A stretch of DNA of 64,000 nt from Herbaspirillum robiniae (GCF_002213415.1 NZ_NJGU01000013.1:1-64000); one strand, 5' to 3'. Shown: positions 46,109 to 55,118, counted from the first letter of the stretch. The notes: generated by a model not told the origin, from the sequence alone. A program made the numbers and translations.

Positions 46109-46137
46109 TGGACACTATGCGACCAGAAGCAGTTACT
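46109..46137 (+). repeat. Array hairpin repeat, copy 13 (degenerate)
   Basis: TGGACACTATGCGACCAGAA then GCAGTTACT; recognisable only by spacing and the CGACCAGAAGC core. Confidence 0.45.
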
Positions 46138-46160
46138 GCACAACCGCCATTTGCAGAAGG

Positions 46161-46454
46161 ATGACTATGAGTAGACTTGGAGTGATTCTATGCATCATGT
46201 AAGCGGTCATCATTGTGCTTTGTGGTGGGATGGCATCCGGCGCTGACCCAAAAGGAAAATTTGTTTTTCTACAGCTGCCACTGGTTCTTCACGACGCATT
46301 GATCTTCAAGTTGGGCTTGCACCGCTATTTCGAGAAAATGTCGTGGCTAGAAATTTACCTTGCCCTCGTCTCACCTACTTTCATCTTTCTCTATGGCGTC
46401 GGTTTTTTCATCGAAAAAATTGGCTCGGCCACTGAATCATATAAAAGCTCCTGA
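46161..46454 (+). pseudogene. Small membrane protein with in-frame nonsense codon
   Basis: From ATG 46161 the frame reads MTMSRLGVILCIM, then TAA at 46200-46202, then AVIIVLCGGMASGADPKGKF and on to two further hydrophobic segments, ending at 46454. The stop falls exactly inside a first membrane helix (LGVILCIM-AVIIVLCGG), so the two halves belong together. The remaining open part could only start at GTG 46215, losing half the helix. It is the last array member before the IS21 element. Confidence 0.6.
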
Positions 46455-46682
46455 ATTCAGCATTGCGGCAGGAAATCTATTCGCTTGCCAGCAAACTGAA
46501 ATCTGAAAAATTCCAGAGGCCGCAAACATGCATATTTCGGATGCTTCTGGACACCTGGTTCGGTCTGAGCTGGACACTCAGATCGGAACCAGATGGACAC
46601 TGTTGCGGAAGCCTGGACAAGCAGTCCGGCAACGCGAGCGTTAAAACGGTCACATGGACAGTTATTCGGCAACGTGGACTAT

Positions 46683-47441
46683 TTAGACTTCAGCAAGAGA
46701 TTTCTTGCCCCGCAACTTTCTCATTGATTCCCCTTTCAGCTGGATCTTGTAAGCCTGGTGGACCACACGATCCAAGACAGCGTCTGCTATCGTGGGGTCC
46801 GGGAAGAAACCGTGCCATTGTTCCACGGGATACTGGCTGGTGATGAGTACCGAGCCCGTACGTGAGCGCCTGTCAACCACGTCGAGCAGCACTTGCGCAG
46901 CTGCTGGTGTCATCTCTCCCATTCCGAAATCATCCAAGATGAGCAGTGCCGGTTTGTAAAGTTGCTCCTTGAGTGACGGGAGTGAACCATCGAGTTGGCC
47001 TTCGACGACAGCACTGTACAGATCTGATACGCGATGGAATGCCACAGACATAGCTAGCCGGCACGCCTGCTGACCAAAAGCCGAGCCAAGCCACGTTTTT
47101 CCGACGCCTGTGGCACCGAGAATGATCAAATTCTGATGCCGAGAGATCCAGCTACAAGTCGACAAGGCGGCAACAAGCGTCTTATCAAGCCCGCGCGCTG
47201 CACGGCCATCCAGATCCTCTAGAGAAGCCGCCTCTGGAAAATTCGCGCTCTTGATCAGCCGATTTAGCTTGCGCGACCTCCTTGATGCGCTCTCGGCTTC
47301 AAGAAGCATTCCCAGACGGTCATCGAAGGCGATGTTCTGCAGCTTGGGTTGCTGACTTTGTAGTTCATAGGCCTCGGCCATAGCTTGGAGCTTCAAGTCA
47401 CGGAGCTGGATGGTATTTTGTGGTTGGCTGCTCATATTCAT
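46683..47441 (-). CDS. istB: IS21 transposition helper ATPase IstB
   Basis: 252 residues. AAA+ ATPase with Walker A GATGVGKTWLG (about residue 110) and Walker B ALLILDDFG, then LLDVVDRRSRTGSVLITSQYPVEQWHGFFPDPTIADAVLDRV, the IstB signature region. IstB oligomerises on target DNA and stimulates the IstA transposase. Its ATG overlaps the istA stop (ATGA). The full normal length suggests it is functional. Confidence 0.95.
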   Translation of the reverse strand: MNMSSQPQNTIQLRDLKLQAMAEAYELQSQQPKLQNIAFDDRLGMLLEAESASRRSRKLNRLIKSANFPEAASLEDLDGRAARGLDKTLVAALSTCSWISRHQNLIILGATGVGKTWLGSAFGQQACRLAMSVAFHRVSDLYSAVVEGQLDGSLPSLKEQLYKPALLILDDFGMGEMTPAAAQVLLDVVDRRSRTGSVLITSQYPVEQWHGFFPDPTIADAVLDRVVHQAYKIQLKGESMRKLRGKKSLAEV

Positions 47442-48970
47442 TCTCCGAAGTATTCAGGGCCGCGCACATTGTCATGTGTGGGGCGTGATTCACCGTTCTG
47501 CTGCTTGGCCGGCCGCAAGTCGACGTTCGTCTTGAAAATCGACTCAACATTGCGAAGGCTTGTAATGTTCGCCCTCAACGCATACGTACAAACCGCCTCG
47601 AAGCGTTCGTTCCCATGTGTTCGCGCCAGGCTTCTCATCCGTTGAGCAGCGCGAAGTCCGTTCGTCGGATCTCGTCGATCATGGAGGTGATAGGCGATCA
47701 TCTTGCTGGCGTTAGGACCGATACCTTCCGCCCAATGAATTAGGTCTGCTGGTTCAGACTCAGTGACGGCTATATGTGAAAGAGGCCTGTGCTCCCGCTC
47801 AGTCACTGTTGCGCCTTGCTTCGTCTGGACGACGTGCAATGCGATCCGGCGGCCAGCCAGGAAGATTTCAAGGATGGTCTGGGTGAACCTCAGATCAACG
47901 CGATTTCCCGAGAGGTAGTAAGGTACAGAGTAAAACGCACCTTGGTGCTCTACGTGGTAATCCTGACCAACTCGGACCTGATATTTCCAGTCACACAGCT
48001 CAAAGGAACGCTCCGGCAATGGGCGCAGCTTGTCCCTTTCCGTGTCTTCCATCCATTGGTGCCGGCATCCGTCCAGTTTCTTAAAACGATGATGATTGAG
48101 CTTTTCGCTCAGGGCGTGAAGCTCGGTATTGAGCTCGTCGAAACTAAAAAACTTTCGGTGCCGCAGCCGGAAGAAAAGACGTTGAGCAATCTGGACACCA
48201 ACTTCGGCCTTCGGCTTGTCTTTCGGTTTGCGACTCCTGGTCGGCCGTGCTGCCGTGCCGTAGTGAGCCAGGCAGTCCCTGTAGCTAGGATTGACGACAA
48301 TGCGATCACGCTCTCGTCGCCACACCGCAGCTTTTAGGTTGTCGCTCACAACCCAGGCTGGAGCGCCACCCATGTACTCAAAGCACTTGATGTGACAATC
48401 CACCCAATCAGCTGTTTTTTGACTAGGTACTGCATAGATAAATGTGTAATTGGAATAGCCAAGCACACCAATGAAGATCTGCGCCTCTTCGATGGCACCG
48501 GTTTCGGCATCGTGGACATCGATCGTCCGACCAGCAAAATCCACAAACAGCTTATCGCCCGGAAGATGGATGCGCCGCATGACGATATGTAATTTCTTGA
48601 TGTGCTTACGGTACCCAGAGGTGAACTGCGTGTAGCCAATGCCGGCGGGCTCGGATTCACGCCATTCCTGCCAGATATGCTCTAGGGTGGCGTCTTCTGC
48701 CTGCATCTCTTGATGCACCCATTCCCAATTGGGAGCCGGCTTCGGGGCGGCAGCACTACGGTCGTGAGTACCGATCAGGGTACGCCACTGGTCATCATCG
48801 ACATCTTTGATGTCACTCCAATTAAGCGTCGTTGCTCGCAGTTTATTGCGCAAGACACCCACGGTCGTGGGGGAAATGCCAACGGTGTCGGCGATGACTC
48901 GGTCTGAGCTGGATAGCTCATAGAAGTGCAGACGCGCTATCTCTCGCTGCAAATAGATTTCTAGCCTCAT
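47438..48970 (-). CDS. istA: IS21 transposase IstA
   Basis: 510 residues from ATG 48970, with GGAAG six bases upstream; the frame extends 16 codons further. N-terminal HTH (SDRVIADTVGISPTTVGVLRNKL), then the DDE integrase core: first Asp in LFVDFAGRTIDV, second in WVVSDNLKAAV, Glu in KPKDKPKAEVGVQIAQR, followed by the C-terminal Mu-type domain. All three catalytic residues are present, so the element may be active. It cuts and joins the element ends with IstB's help. Confidence 0.95.
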   Translation of the reverse strand: MRLEIYLQREIARLHFYELSSSDRVIADTVGISPTTVGVLRNKLRATTLNWSDIKDVDDDQWRTLIGTHDRSAAAPKPAPNWEWVHQEMQAEDATLEHIWQEWRESEPAGIGYTQFTSGYRKHIKKLHIVMRRIHLPGDKLFVDFAGRTIDVHDAETGAIEEAQIFIGVLGYSNYTFIYAVPSQKTADWVDCHIKCFEYMGGAPAWVVSDNLKAAVWRRERDRIVVNPSYRDCLAHYGTAARPTRSRKPKDKPKAEVGVQIAQRLFFRLRHRKFFSFDELNTELHALSEKLNHHRFKKLDGCRHQWMEDTERDKLRPLPERSFELCDWKYQVRVGQDYHVEHQGAFYSVPYYLSGNRVDLRFTQTILEIFLAGRRIALHVVQTKQGATVTEREHRPLSHIAVTESEPADLIHWAEGIGPNASKMIAYHLHDRRDPTNGLRAAQRMRSLARTHGNERFEAVCTYALRANITSLRNVESIFKTNVDLRPAKQQNGESRPTHDNVRGPEYFGE

Positions 48971-49104
48971 AGGCATCTTCCAAGCAGCGCAGGAGTAGCG
49001 CCGCAAAAGGGTGAGCATTCCCCTTACGCTCTCCTTGACAGGAAAGACGTTGCAGCCGATACTCCTCCGCGAGATCTGAGATCTTTTCGGTTACGGCCGA
49101 CGAT

Positions 49105-49132
49105 AAAGCCCGAGTCTGGTCACTCGGGCTTT
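49105..49132 (+). terminator. Terminator upstream of istA, plus-strand orientation
   Basis: AAAGCCCGAGT and ACTCGGGCTTT around a six-base loop, followed by TCGCTTTTT on the plus strand. It lies inside the IS between istA and its right end. Apart from this and the end repeats, the 347-bp gap 49019-49365 holds nothing recognisable. Confidence 0.7.
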
Positions 49133-49365
49133 TCGCTTTTTAAGGGGGGATTTTTGTTCTTAGTTTCTGACTAGGTGAAATCTCCTCAAGTAATTGATGG
49201 CCGTGATGCAGAAACATCGCCAGCAGCGGCATCAAATTGCTGTCCACGTTGCCGAAACGCCGTCCACATTGCCGAAACGGCGCTATTGGACGGTATCCAA
49301 ACAATCGGTGGCTCATCCTACGCAGAACGTGTCACGAAAACTACTAGGCTATCTGGACATTTGAA

Positions 49366-50307
49366 ATGCCTTTTCACCTGGACGATCTTGATCTCGACAA
49401 CATCCCAGATCCCTACCAGTCAGTGCTAAGACACATGGCCACAGCGGTCGAAAGCCGGGCTGTCACGCCGGCTGTTGCGATCAAAGTGATTCGCGAACAT
49501 GTAGTACCGCTTCTTTCCGAGGTGCACAGGCCTCTGGTCTCCATTCAGGGCCAGCCCTCCTGGGACAAGATCCAGACCCTCTACCCCAAATTGGTATTTG
49601 CTTCTGAACTCCAGCAGGAGCAACAATTGGCCGCGATTGGCCGGATGATTGAGTTGTTTGTCAGGCATACGGCCAGGCCACCGCGGGAAATTGAATTTCC
49701 GTCGTTTATTGAGGTTTTCTCCTTCCACCGACTGTGCGGCTACCTCGGAGTCCCTGTTGCCAGGCCGTTTTTAGAAACCGATGACGGCGCGGGGGATCTC
49801 TACCGGTTCTGCAAGTACTGCTGGTTTCCTGTCAGGCGCAAGGACGTATGTGCCTTTCATACGACCCGTGTTGATAGGGCCGTAGCCATCGACAATCAGC
49901 CGGCGTGTGCACATGTTTCCGTCAAACAAGCGCAACGCTTGAGAGCAGTCTTTGAGCAGCAAGTGCTGACGCTTACCTCTAAGGACGAGATGGAATTTCA
50001 CGAGTCAGGCTTCGACCTGCCTGTGCTTCTTCCGCCATCTGGCTTATCTCAATGGCTGGATGCGCGACGTCCTCACTTGGCTACCCTGGTGAGGAAGCAG
50101 ACCGGCTTGTCGGCCAATAATCTTCGTAGTCTGTCAGCCGTTCTTTATGGCGAAGAACTTGGCGCTGAGATCGTTGAGGCAATAGGTGGAGCGGTTCATT
50201 TGTGGACGCCGATCACAACTAGAGCCGAAGGATGGCTGGCTGCGTGGGCGGCCAGATCGCCGAGAGGCGGAGCTCGTAGGCGCGGATTTAAGCTTTTAGA
50301 CGTGTAG
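49366..50307 (+). CDS. Unknown protein with Cys/His cluster beside the IS21 right end
   Basis: 313 residues, soluble. The N-terminal half is helical (LDNIPDPYQSVLRHMATAVESRAVTPAVAIKVIREHVVPLLSEV); the middle has FCKYCWFPVRRKDVCAFHTTR, a CxxC plus CxxH cluster that could bind zinc; the end is basic (RSPRGGARRRGFKLLDV). No family is recognised; a DNA-binding or mobile-element accessory role is possible. Its start lies about 65 bases from the IS21 end, so its natural promoter may have been displaced. The next genes are on the opposite strand. Confidence 0.65.
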   Translation: MPFHLDDLDLDNIPDPYQSVLRHMATAVESRAVTPAVAIKVIREHVVPLLSEVHRPLVSIQGQPSWDKIQTLYPKLVFASELQQEQQLAAIGRMIELFVRHTARPPREIEFPSFIEVFSFHRLCGYLGVPVARPFLETDDGAGDLYRFCKYCWFPVRRKDVCAFHTTRVDRAVAIDNQPACAHVSVKQAQRLRAVFEQQVLTLTSKDEMEFHESGFDLPVLLPPSGLSQWLDARRPHLATLVRKQTGLSANNLRSLSAVLYGEELGAEIVEAIGGAVHLWTPITTRAEGWLAAWAARSPRGGARRRGFKLLDV

Positions 50308-50499
50308 AAAGAAGTCACCCCAGGCGGGGTTTCCGGCCAAAAAAGCACGTGTCCCTGGGGGCAGGTTTTCGCAGAGGTGGCACCGGGAGGCTCGCAACGT
50401 AACGCTAGCGCGAATACGGCAAGGTAAATATGGTCCCTGTAAAAGCTCACCTTTCGAGCCTATCGGTACCATTAGAACGATTGCCGTTTCCTGCATTTG

Positions 50500-51237
50500 C
50501 TACAGCTTTGCTTGATTCATCCGCTTCGATAGCTCAGCCGCCTCTTCGCGACGCTCACTGTATCTATCCGTGAGGTAAGGCGAAATGTCTCTTGTTAGAA
50601 GTGTGAACTTAAAGAGCTCCTCCATCACGTCGACCACGCGCTCGTAGTATGGCGACGGCTTCATCCTGCCGGCGTCATCGAACTCCTGATAGGCCTTCGC
50701 CACCGATGACTGATTAGGAATGGTCAGCATACGCATCCAGCGGCCGAGGATCCGCATTTGGTTCACGGCGTTGAAAGATTGCGAACCACCAGACACTTCC
50801 ATGACGGCCAAGGTCTTGCCTTGTGAAGGACGGATAGCCCCTTGGGTCAGCGGGATCCAGTCGATCTGGGCCTTCATGATGCCGGTCATGGCGCCGTGGC
50901 GCTCAGGCGAGCACCACACCATGCCTTCGGACCAATTGGCCAGCTCACGTAGCTCAACGACCTTCGGATGTGTCTCCGGCTCACTATCTGGCAGCGGCAA
51001 GCCGCGCGGATCAAAGATCTTGACCTCGCCGCCCATCGCTTCCAGCAGCCGGGCCGCTTCCATGGTCAATAACCGGCTATAAGAGCGTTCACGAACAGAT
51101 CCGTACAGCAGGAGAAAGCGCGGACGGTGGGTCGATGCGCCAATTTTCGAGAAGTCACCGATCGCCGGCATCTTGAACTGGCTGGGATCGACGTTAGGCA
51201 GATCAGTTACCTGGTGCGACACGTTGGCCCTCCGCAT
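50500..51237 (-). CDS. arsH: Arsenic resistance flavoprotein ArsH
   Basis: 245 residues, typical Ars[33 protein letters not shown] is the flavodoxin-like FMN phosphate loop, then [39 protein letters not shown] and [28 protein letters not shown] are family signatures. ArsH is an NADPH:FMN oxidoreductase that oxidises trivalent methylarsenicals. It overlaps the end of the glutaredoxin-type arsC; the start may be ATG 51237 or GTG 51222, the latter just after GGAGGG. It is the last gene of the ars operon. Confidence 0.95.
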   Translation of the reverse strand: MRRANVSHQVTDLPNVDPSQFKMPAIGDFSKIGASTHRPRFLLLYGSVRERSYSRLLTMEAARLLEAMGGEVKIFDPRGLPLPDSEPETHPKVVELRELANWSEGMVWCSPERHGAMTGIMKAQIDWIPLTQGAIRPSQGKTLAVMEVSGGSQSFNAVNQMRILGRWMRMLTIPNQSSVAKAYQEFDDAGRMKPSPYYERVVDVMEELFKFTLLTRDISPYLTDRYSERREEAAELSKRMNQAKL

Positions 51238-51631
51238 TGATCACGACTTCGCCGTCTTCCTTGGTGAAAGCGCCTTGTTGCGGGTTCGGGAGGATGTCCA
51301 ATACCAACTCGGACGGACGGCACAGCCTAGTTCCCTTGGTCGTCACGACGAACGGCCTGTTGATCAGGATGGGATTGGCCAGCATTGCATCCAGTAGTTG
51401 ATCGTCGGTCAAGGTAGTGTCATCCAGACCCAGCTCAGCATAAGGCGTGCCTTTCTGGCGGATGGCCTCACGAACCGTCAGGCCGGCATCCTGAATCATC
51501 TTGACCAGCTGCTCGCGGCTGGGCGGATGCTGAAGGTATTCAATCACGGTCGGCTCTTCGCCGCTGTTGCGGATCATGGCCAGGGTGTTGCGGGAGGTCC
51601 CGCATGCAGGGTTGTGATAGATGATCGTCAT
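51203..51631 (-). CDS. arsC: Arsenate reductase, glutaredoxin-dependent type
   Basis: 142 residues. [20 protein letters not shown] carries the catalytic Cys (residue 10) in the CGTSRN motif, with Arg residues in [18 protein letters not shown], as in plasmid R773-type ArsC. It reduces arsenate to arsenite with glutathione/glutaredoxin. It is the second, unrelated arsenate reductase of this operon. It begins 9 bp after the MFS gene and overlaps arsH. Confidence 0.95.
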   Translation of the reverse strand: MTIIYHNPACGTSRNTLAMIRNSGEEPTVIEYLQHPPSREQLVKMIQDAGLTVREAIRQKGTPYAELGLDDTTLTDDQLLDAMLANPILINRPFVVTTKGTRLCRPSELVLDILPNPQQGAFTKEDGEVVINAEGQRVAPGN

Positions 51632-51640
51632 GGTGAGGTC

Positions 51641-52840
51641 CTATTGTGAAATCGGCTCTGATTGCGGGCGAATCGCCGCCGTAGCGAAAAAGAAGAGAAT
51701 TGCCCCCGTCGCCGCTATGGCAACCAGGGCAGCTATGGCACCGGGATAGCCGCCCCCGACGCTATACAGGAGCGAGGCGACGAACGGACCGGCTGCGAAA
51801 GCGATCGTGACCGGCGTTGCCATCGCGCCGCTGATGGCGCCGTAGGCCTCACGGCCATACAACTCAGCTGGCAACGTCACTCGAACGATGGTCATGACGC
51901 CGTTGCCCATGCCGTACAGGATGGCAAACAGTCCGTAGAGCACCAGCCATTCAGCTGGGGCATAGAGCAGAAGCAAAGCGACTGGCAGCAAGGAAATGGC
52001 AAACTGGCCCGTCTGCCTGGTGCTGGCCTTCTTCCCGATCGTGGTCTCCAGGATTCGGCCCAACACCTGCATGGGGCCAATCATCGCTCCGATTGCGGCG
52101 GCATAGTACGGCGTCATTCCTCGATCATGCAAAATCGACATCAAGTGCAACGACATTGCCGAGAACACCAGGGCGTTCAAGGTCACGGCCGCCGTCACTG
52201 CATAAAAACTCGGTTGCCTTAGCACAGCCTTCAGATCCCAATCCTTATTGGCGGCGGCCTTGGTCTTCTGAATAGACTTGGCTGCTGGAAGCAGCATATG
52301 AACCGGCAGGCAGATCACCAGGTTGGCTACCGCGTAAATCTGCCACGTCGTCCGCCAGCCATACTGCTCCAGCAACCATTGGGTCAACGGCCAGGCGACG
52401 GTACTGGCAAAGCCACCAAAAAGCGTCAACATCGTGATGGCGCGGCGGAAATCCGCCTGGAAGACCTGGGTCAACACGGCGAACGCCGGCTGGTATAGCG
52501 TCGCGCTCATGGCCAGTCCGATGACCGCCCAGATAAGATAAAGCCCCAGCGCATCGTGAACGAAAGACATGGCCGCCAGCATCAACGCGGCCAACACGGT
52601 TCCGGCGCCCATCAGCAATCGGCCACCGATGCGGTCAATGATGCTGCCGGCCAGCGTCGACATCAGCCCGGAAATGAGCAGCGCAAGGGAATAAGCTCCG
52701 ACCACGACTGGCTTGGAGAGCTGCAGCTCAGTCTGCATCGGCTGCATCAAGATCCCGTAGGCATAGAACATCGAGCCCCAGCCGACAATCTGGGTCAGCC
52801 CAAGCGAAGGGATCAGCCAGGTCGATTTGCAGGCCTCCAC
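51641..52840 (-). CDS. MFS transporter of the ars operon
   Basis: 399 residues with 12 membrane helices. Start is GTG 52840, one base after the arsB stop, with GGAGCTGAA just before. MFS marks: GWGSMFYAYGILMQPMQ at helix 1 and the loop-2-3 segment SIIDRIGGRLLMG. Such MFS genes in betaproteobacterial ars operons are probably exporters for arsenite or organoarsenicals (ArsK- or ArsJ-like roles), but there is no neighbouring GAPDH gene, so an ArsJ assignment is unlikely. Function is inferred from context. Confidence 0.85.
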   Translation of the reverse strand: MEACKSTWLIPSLGLTQIVGWGSMFYAYGILMQPMQTELQLSKPVVVGAYSLALLISGLMSTLAGSIIDRIGGRLLMGAGTVLAALMLAAMSFVHDALGLYLIWAVIGLAMSATLYQPAFAVLTQVFQADFRRAITMLTLFGGFASTVAWPLTQWLLEQYGWRTTWQIYAVANLVICLPVHMLLPAAKSIQKTKAAANKDWDLKAVLRQPSFYAVTAAVTLNALVFSAMSLHLMSILHDRGMTPYYAAAIGAMIGPMQVLGRILETTIGKKASTRQTGQFAISLLPVALLLLYAPAEWLVLYGLFAILYGMGNGVMTIVRVTLPAELYGREAYGAISGAMATPVTIAFAAGPFVASLLYSVGGGYPGAIAALVAIAATGAILFFFATAAIRPQSEPISQ

Positions 52841-52841
52841 T

Positions 52842-54125
52842 TCAGCTCCCCACTCGCAGTGCCAGGGCAGACAGCGTCACCAGCAGGACGGGCAGCGTCA
52901 GCATCGCGCCCACCCGGAAGTAATAGCCCCATGAGATGTGGATACTCTTCTTGTCCAGCACATGCAACCAGAGCAAGGTCGCCAGGCTACCGATGGGGGT
53001 GATCTTGGGACCAAGGTCGCTGCCAATGACATTGGCGTAGACCATTGCCTCCTTCACCACGCCTTGGGCTGTGGTGGCGTCGATCGACAGTGCGCCCACC
53101 AGCACCGTCGGCATGTTGTTCATGATCGACGACAGGAAAGCCGTCAAGAAGCCGGTACCGAGGGCAGCGCCCCAGACGCCGTGCTCTGCAAAGCCGTTCA
53201 GCACGCTTGTCAGGTAGTCCGTCAGGCCCGCATTGCGCAGCCCATAGACAACCAGGTACATCCCCAGCGAGAAGAACACGACCTGCCAGGGCGCACCCTT
53301 GATGACCTCGCGCGTGGAAATGACATGGCCTTTGCCAGCAACTGCCAAGAGGATCAGTGCACCAACCGCTGCTACGGCGCTGATGGGCACACCGAGGCCT
53401 TCCAGCCAGAAGAAGCCCACCAACAGCAGCGCAAGCACCCACCAGCCGGCAACGAACGTTGCTCGATCATGGATGGCAGCGACGGGATCCGGAACCTGGG
53501 TCAGGTCATAGGTTGCGGGGATATCGCGACGGAAGTAGAGGAAGAGCACGATGAGCGTCGCCACGACTGACACGATGTCGACGGGGATCATGACCGAGGC
53601 ATATTCTGCAAAGCCGATCTTGAAGAAGTCCGCCGAGACAATATTCACCAGGTTGGACACCACCAGCGGCAGGCTGGCTGTGTCGGCGATGAAGCCGGCT
53701 GCCATGACAAAGGCCAGCGTCGCCTGGGGCGAGAATCGCAGCGCCAGCAGCATGGCGATGACGATCGGCGTCAGGATCAGCGCGGCGCCATCGTTGGCGA
53801 ACAGGGCGGATACGGCTGCGCCCAACAGGATCAGCAGTACGAACAGCATGCGGCCGCGACCACCACCCCACCGCGCTACGTGCAAAGCTGCCCACTCGAA
53901 GAAGCCGGCCTTGTCCAGTAGCAGGCTGATGATAATGATGGCGATGAAGGTACCCGTGGCGTTCCAGACGATGTGCCAGACAACCGGGATGTCCGAAAGA
54001 TGAATGACGCCGGCAGCCAAAGCCACGGCCGCACCAGCGCACGCACTCCAGCCAATGCCGAGCCCCTTGGGCTGCCAAATCACAAAAATCAGGGTGAGCA
54101 GGAAGATGACAAAAGCGGCCAGCAC
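52842..54125 (-). CDS. arsB: Arsenite efflux permease ArsB
   Basis: 427 residues with about 12 helices. Start GTG 54125 follows AAGGA. ArsB signatures: [89 protein letters not shown] and [24 protein letters not shown]. It exports arsenite and antimonite across the inner membrane. No arsA gene is present, so it works as a secondary carrier. Confidence 0.97.
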   Translation of the reverse strand: MLAAFVIFLLTLIFVIWQPKGLGIGWSACAGAAVALAAGVIHLSDIPVVWHIVWNATGTFIAIIIISLLLDKAGFFEWAALHVARWGGGRGRMLFVLLILLGAAVSALFANDGAALILTPIVIAMLLALRFSPQATLAFVMAAGFIADTASLPLVVSNLVNIVSADFFKIGFAEYASVMIPVDIVSVVATLIVLFLYFRRDIPATYDLTQVPDPVAAIHDRATFVAGWWVLALLLVGFFWLEGLGVPISAVAAVGALILLAVAGKGHVISTREVIKGAPWQVVFFSLGMYLVVYGLRNAGLTDYLTSVLNGFAEHGVWGAALGTGFLTAFLSSIMNNMPTVLVGALSIDATTAQGVVKEAMVYANVIGSDLGPKITPIGSLATLLWLHVLDKKSIHISWGYYFRVGAMLTLPVLLVTLSALALRVGS

Positions 54126-54190
54126 TTTCTTTCCTTGGTCGAAGAAGAGGAGTCAGGGAGGCAGGAGCCCAATGGCTCCTGCCGTAAGGT

Positions 54191-54700
54191 TTAAACCGGG
54201 GTGGCGCCGATAGCGTCCATCTCTCGCTTGATCGAGGTCTTTTCAAGCGTGTGGAACGGCAGGCTGGCAAAGATGTTCACGCGGGTCATGATCTGACGCG
54301 CAACCTTCGAGAATACGGCGCGCTTTTGCTCGTCGGTACCGGTAGCAGCCGCAGGATCTTCGAATCCCCAGTGGGCCGAGATCGGTTGTCCAGGCCAGAT
54401 CGGGCATACCTCGCCGGCGGCGTTGTCGCAAACCGTGATGATGAAGTCCATCTTGGGGGCATCCGGTGCCGCGAACTCATCCCAGCTCTTGCTGCGCAGG
54501 TCATTCAGCGGATAGCCAGTCGCGTGGATCTGTTCCAACGCCAGCGGATTGACGGCGCCGGCTGGATGACTGCCTGCGCTGTAGGCGTTGAAACGGCCTT
54601 TGCCCATGGTGTTGAGCAGTGCTTCGGCCATGATGCTGCGAGCCGAATTGCCGGTGCAGAGGAAAAGAACGTTGTAGGTCTTCTGTTGGCTAGTGGACAT
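54191..54700 (-). CDS. arsC: Arsenate reductase, low-molecular-weight phosphatase type
   Basis: 169 residues from ATG 54700 (AAGGAG seven bases upstream). The N-terminal VLFLCTGNSARSIMAEALLN is the Cx5R phosphatase-like loop; DFIITVCDNAAGEVCPIWPGQP holds the further redox cysteines and HWGFEDPAA follows. This class is reduced by thioredoxin or mycothiol/glutaredoxin. It lies between arsR and arsB. Confidence 0.95.
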   Translation of the reverse strand: MSTSQQKTYNVLFLCTGNSARSIMAEALLNTMGKGRFNAYSAGSHPAGAVNPLALEQIHATGYPLNDLRSKSWDEFAAPDAPKMDFIITVCDNAAGEVCPIWPGQPISAHWGFEDPAAATGTDEQKRAVFSKVARQIMTRVNIFASLPFHTLEKTSIKREMDAIGATPV

Positions 54701-54742
54701 GGTGACTCCTTGGCGTGAAGGCATGACGGTTCCAGGCGTTGA

Positions 54743-55078
54743 TTATTCGGTAGTAGTGGCTGGCTCGCAGCATGCGGTTACCGGCGAGCACACATTGCCG
54801 CCGCAGCAGTTCTCGGTGAGAAAGCCCAGAACATCGTTCATGGCGGTGTAGTTGGCGGCATAAATGACGAAGCGCCCCTCCTGGTGCGAAGTCACCAGAC
54901 CAGCGTGCGAGAGCTCTTTCATGTGGAACGACAGTGACGATGGAGCAATGTCCAGGGCTTCCCCGATCTTGCTGGCAGCGCTGCCTTCTGGCCCCACCTG
55001 TACCAAGTGACGGAAGATGGCCAGGCGAGATTCCTGGGCCAAAGCAGCCAGTGCGGTGATAACGGTCTTGGTTTCCAT
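54743..55078 (-). CDS. arsR: ArsR-family arsenic-responsive repressor
   Basis: 111 residues from ATG 55078. A winged HTH (ALAQESRLAIFRHLVQVG, KIGEALDIAPSSLSFHMKELSHAGLVTSHQEGRFVIY) is followed by a C-terminal FLTENCCGGNVC, i.e. adjacent cysteines plus a third, the As(III) site of the Acidithiobacillus-type ArsR rather than the helix-4 CVC site. It autoregulates the operon through the site at 55101. Confidence 0.95.
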   Translation of the reverse strand: METKTVITALAALAQESRLAIFRHLVQVGPEGSAASKIGEALDIAPSSLSFHMKELSHAGLVTSHQEGRFVIYAANYTAMNDVLGFLTENCCGGNVCSPVTACCEPATTTE

Positions 55079-55100
55079 AGCAGCTCCAATCAATCCAATG

Positions 55101-55118
55101 ATTCAATTATTATTGAAT
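55101..55118. promoter_or_regulatory. ArsR operator
   Basis: ATTCAATTATTATTGAAT, perfect 7-bp arms with a four-base spacer, 23 bases upstream of the arsR ATG in an AT-rich promoter region. Confidence 0.7.

Larger units (their letters stand above)
46531..49300 (-). mobile_element. IS21-family insertion sequence
   Basis: A complete-looking IS21-type element: istA and istB overlap by four bases on the minus strand. The left side has a run of about seven 20-23-bp repeats containing TGGAC (first bases at 46548, 46571, 46594, 46614, 46655, 46675, one degenerate at about 46634). The right side has inverted copies (GTCCA at 49242 and 49262) with TTCGGCAAYGTGGAC in common with the left inner repeat. 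Exact termini and a target duplication could not be fixed by eye, so the ends are approximate; the unusually long left side may include another element's end. Confidence 0.75.

Noticed and set aside
38636-46137. Chromosomal integron with attC sites
   Set aside because: One repeat per small gene looks integron-like, but the elements are only 25-29 bases, lack paired RYYYAAC and GTTRRRY cores, and no integron integrase lies in the window.
38636-46137. CRISPR array
   Set aside because: The repeats are imperfect, hundreds of bases apart and separated by genes, not by short uniform spacers; no cas genes are present.
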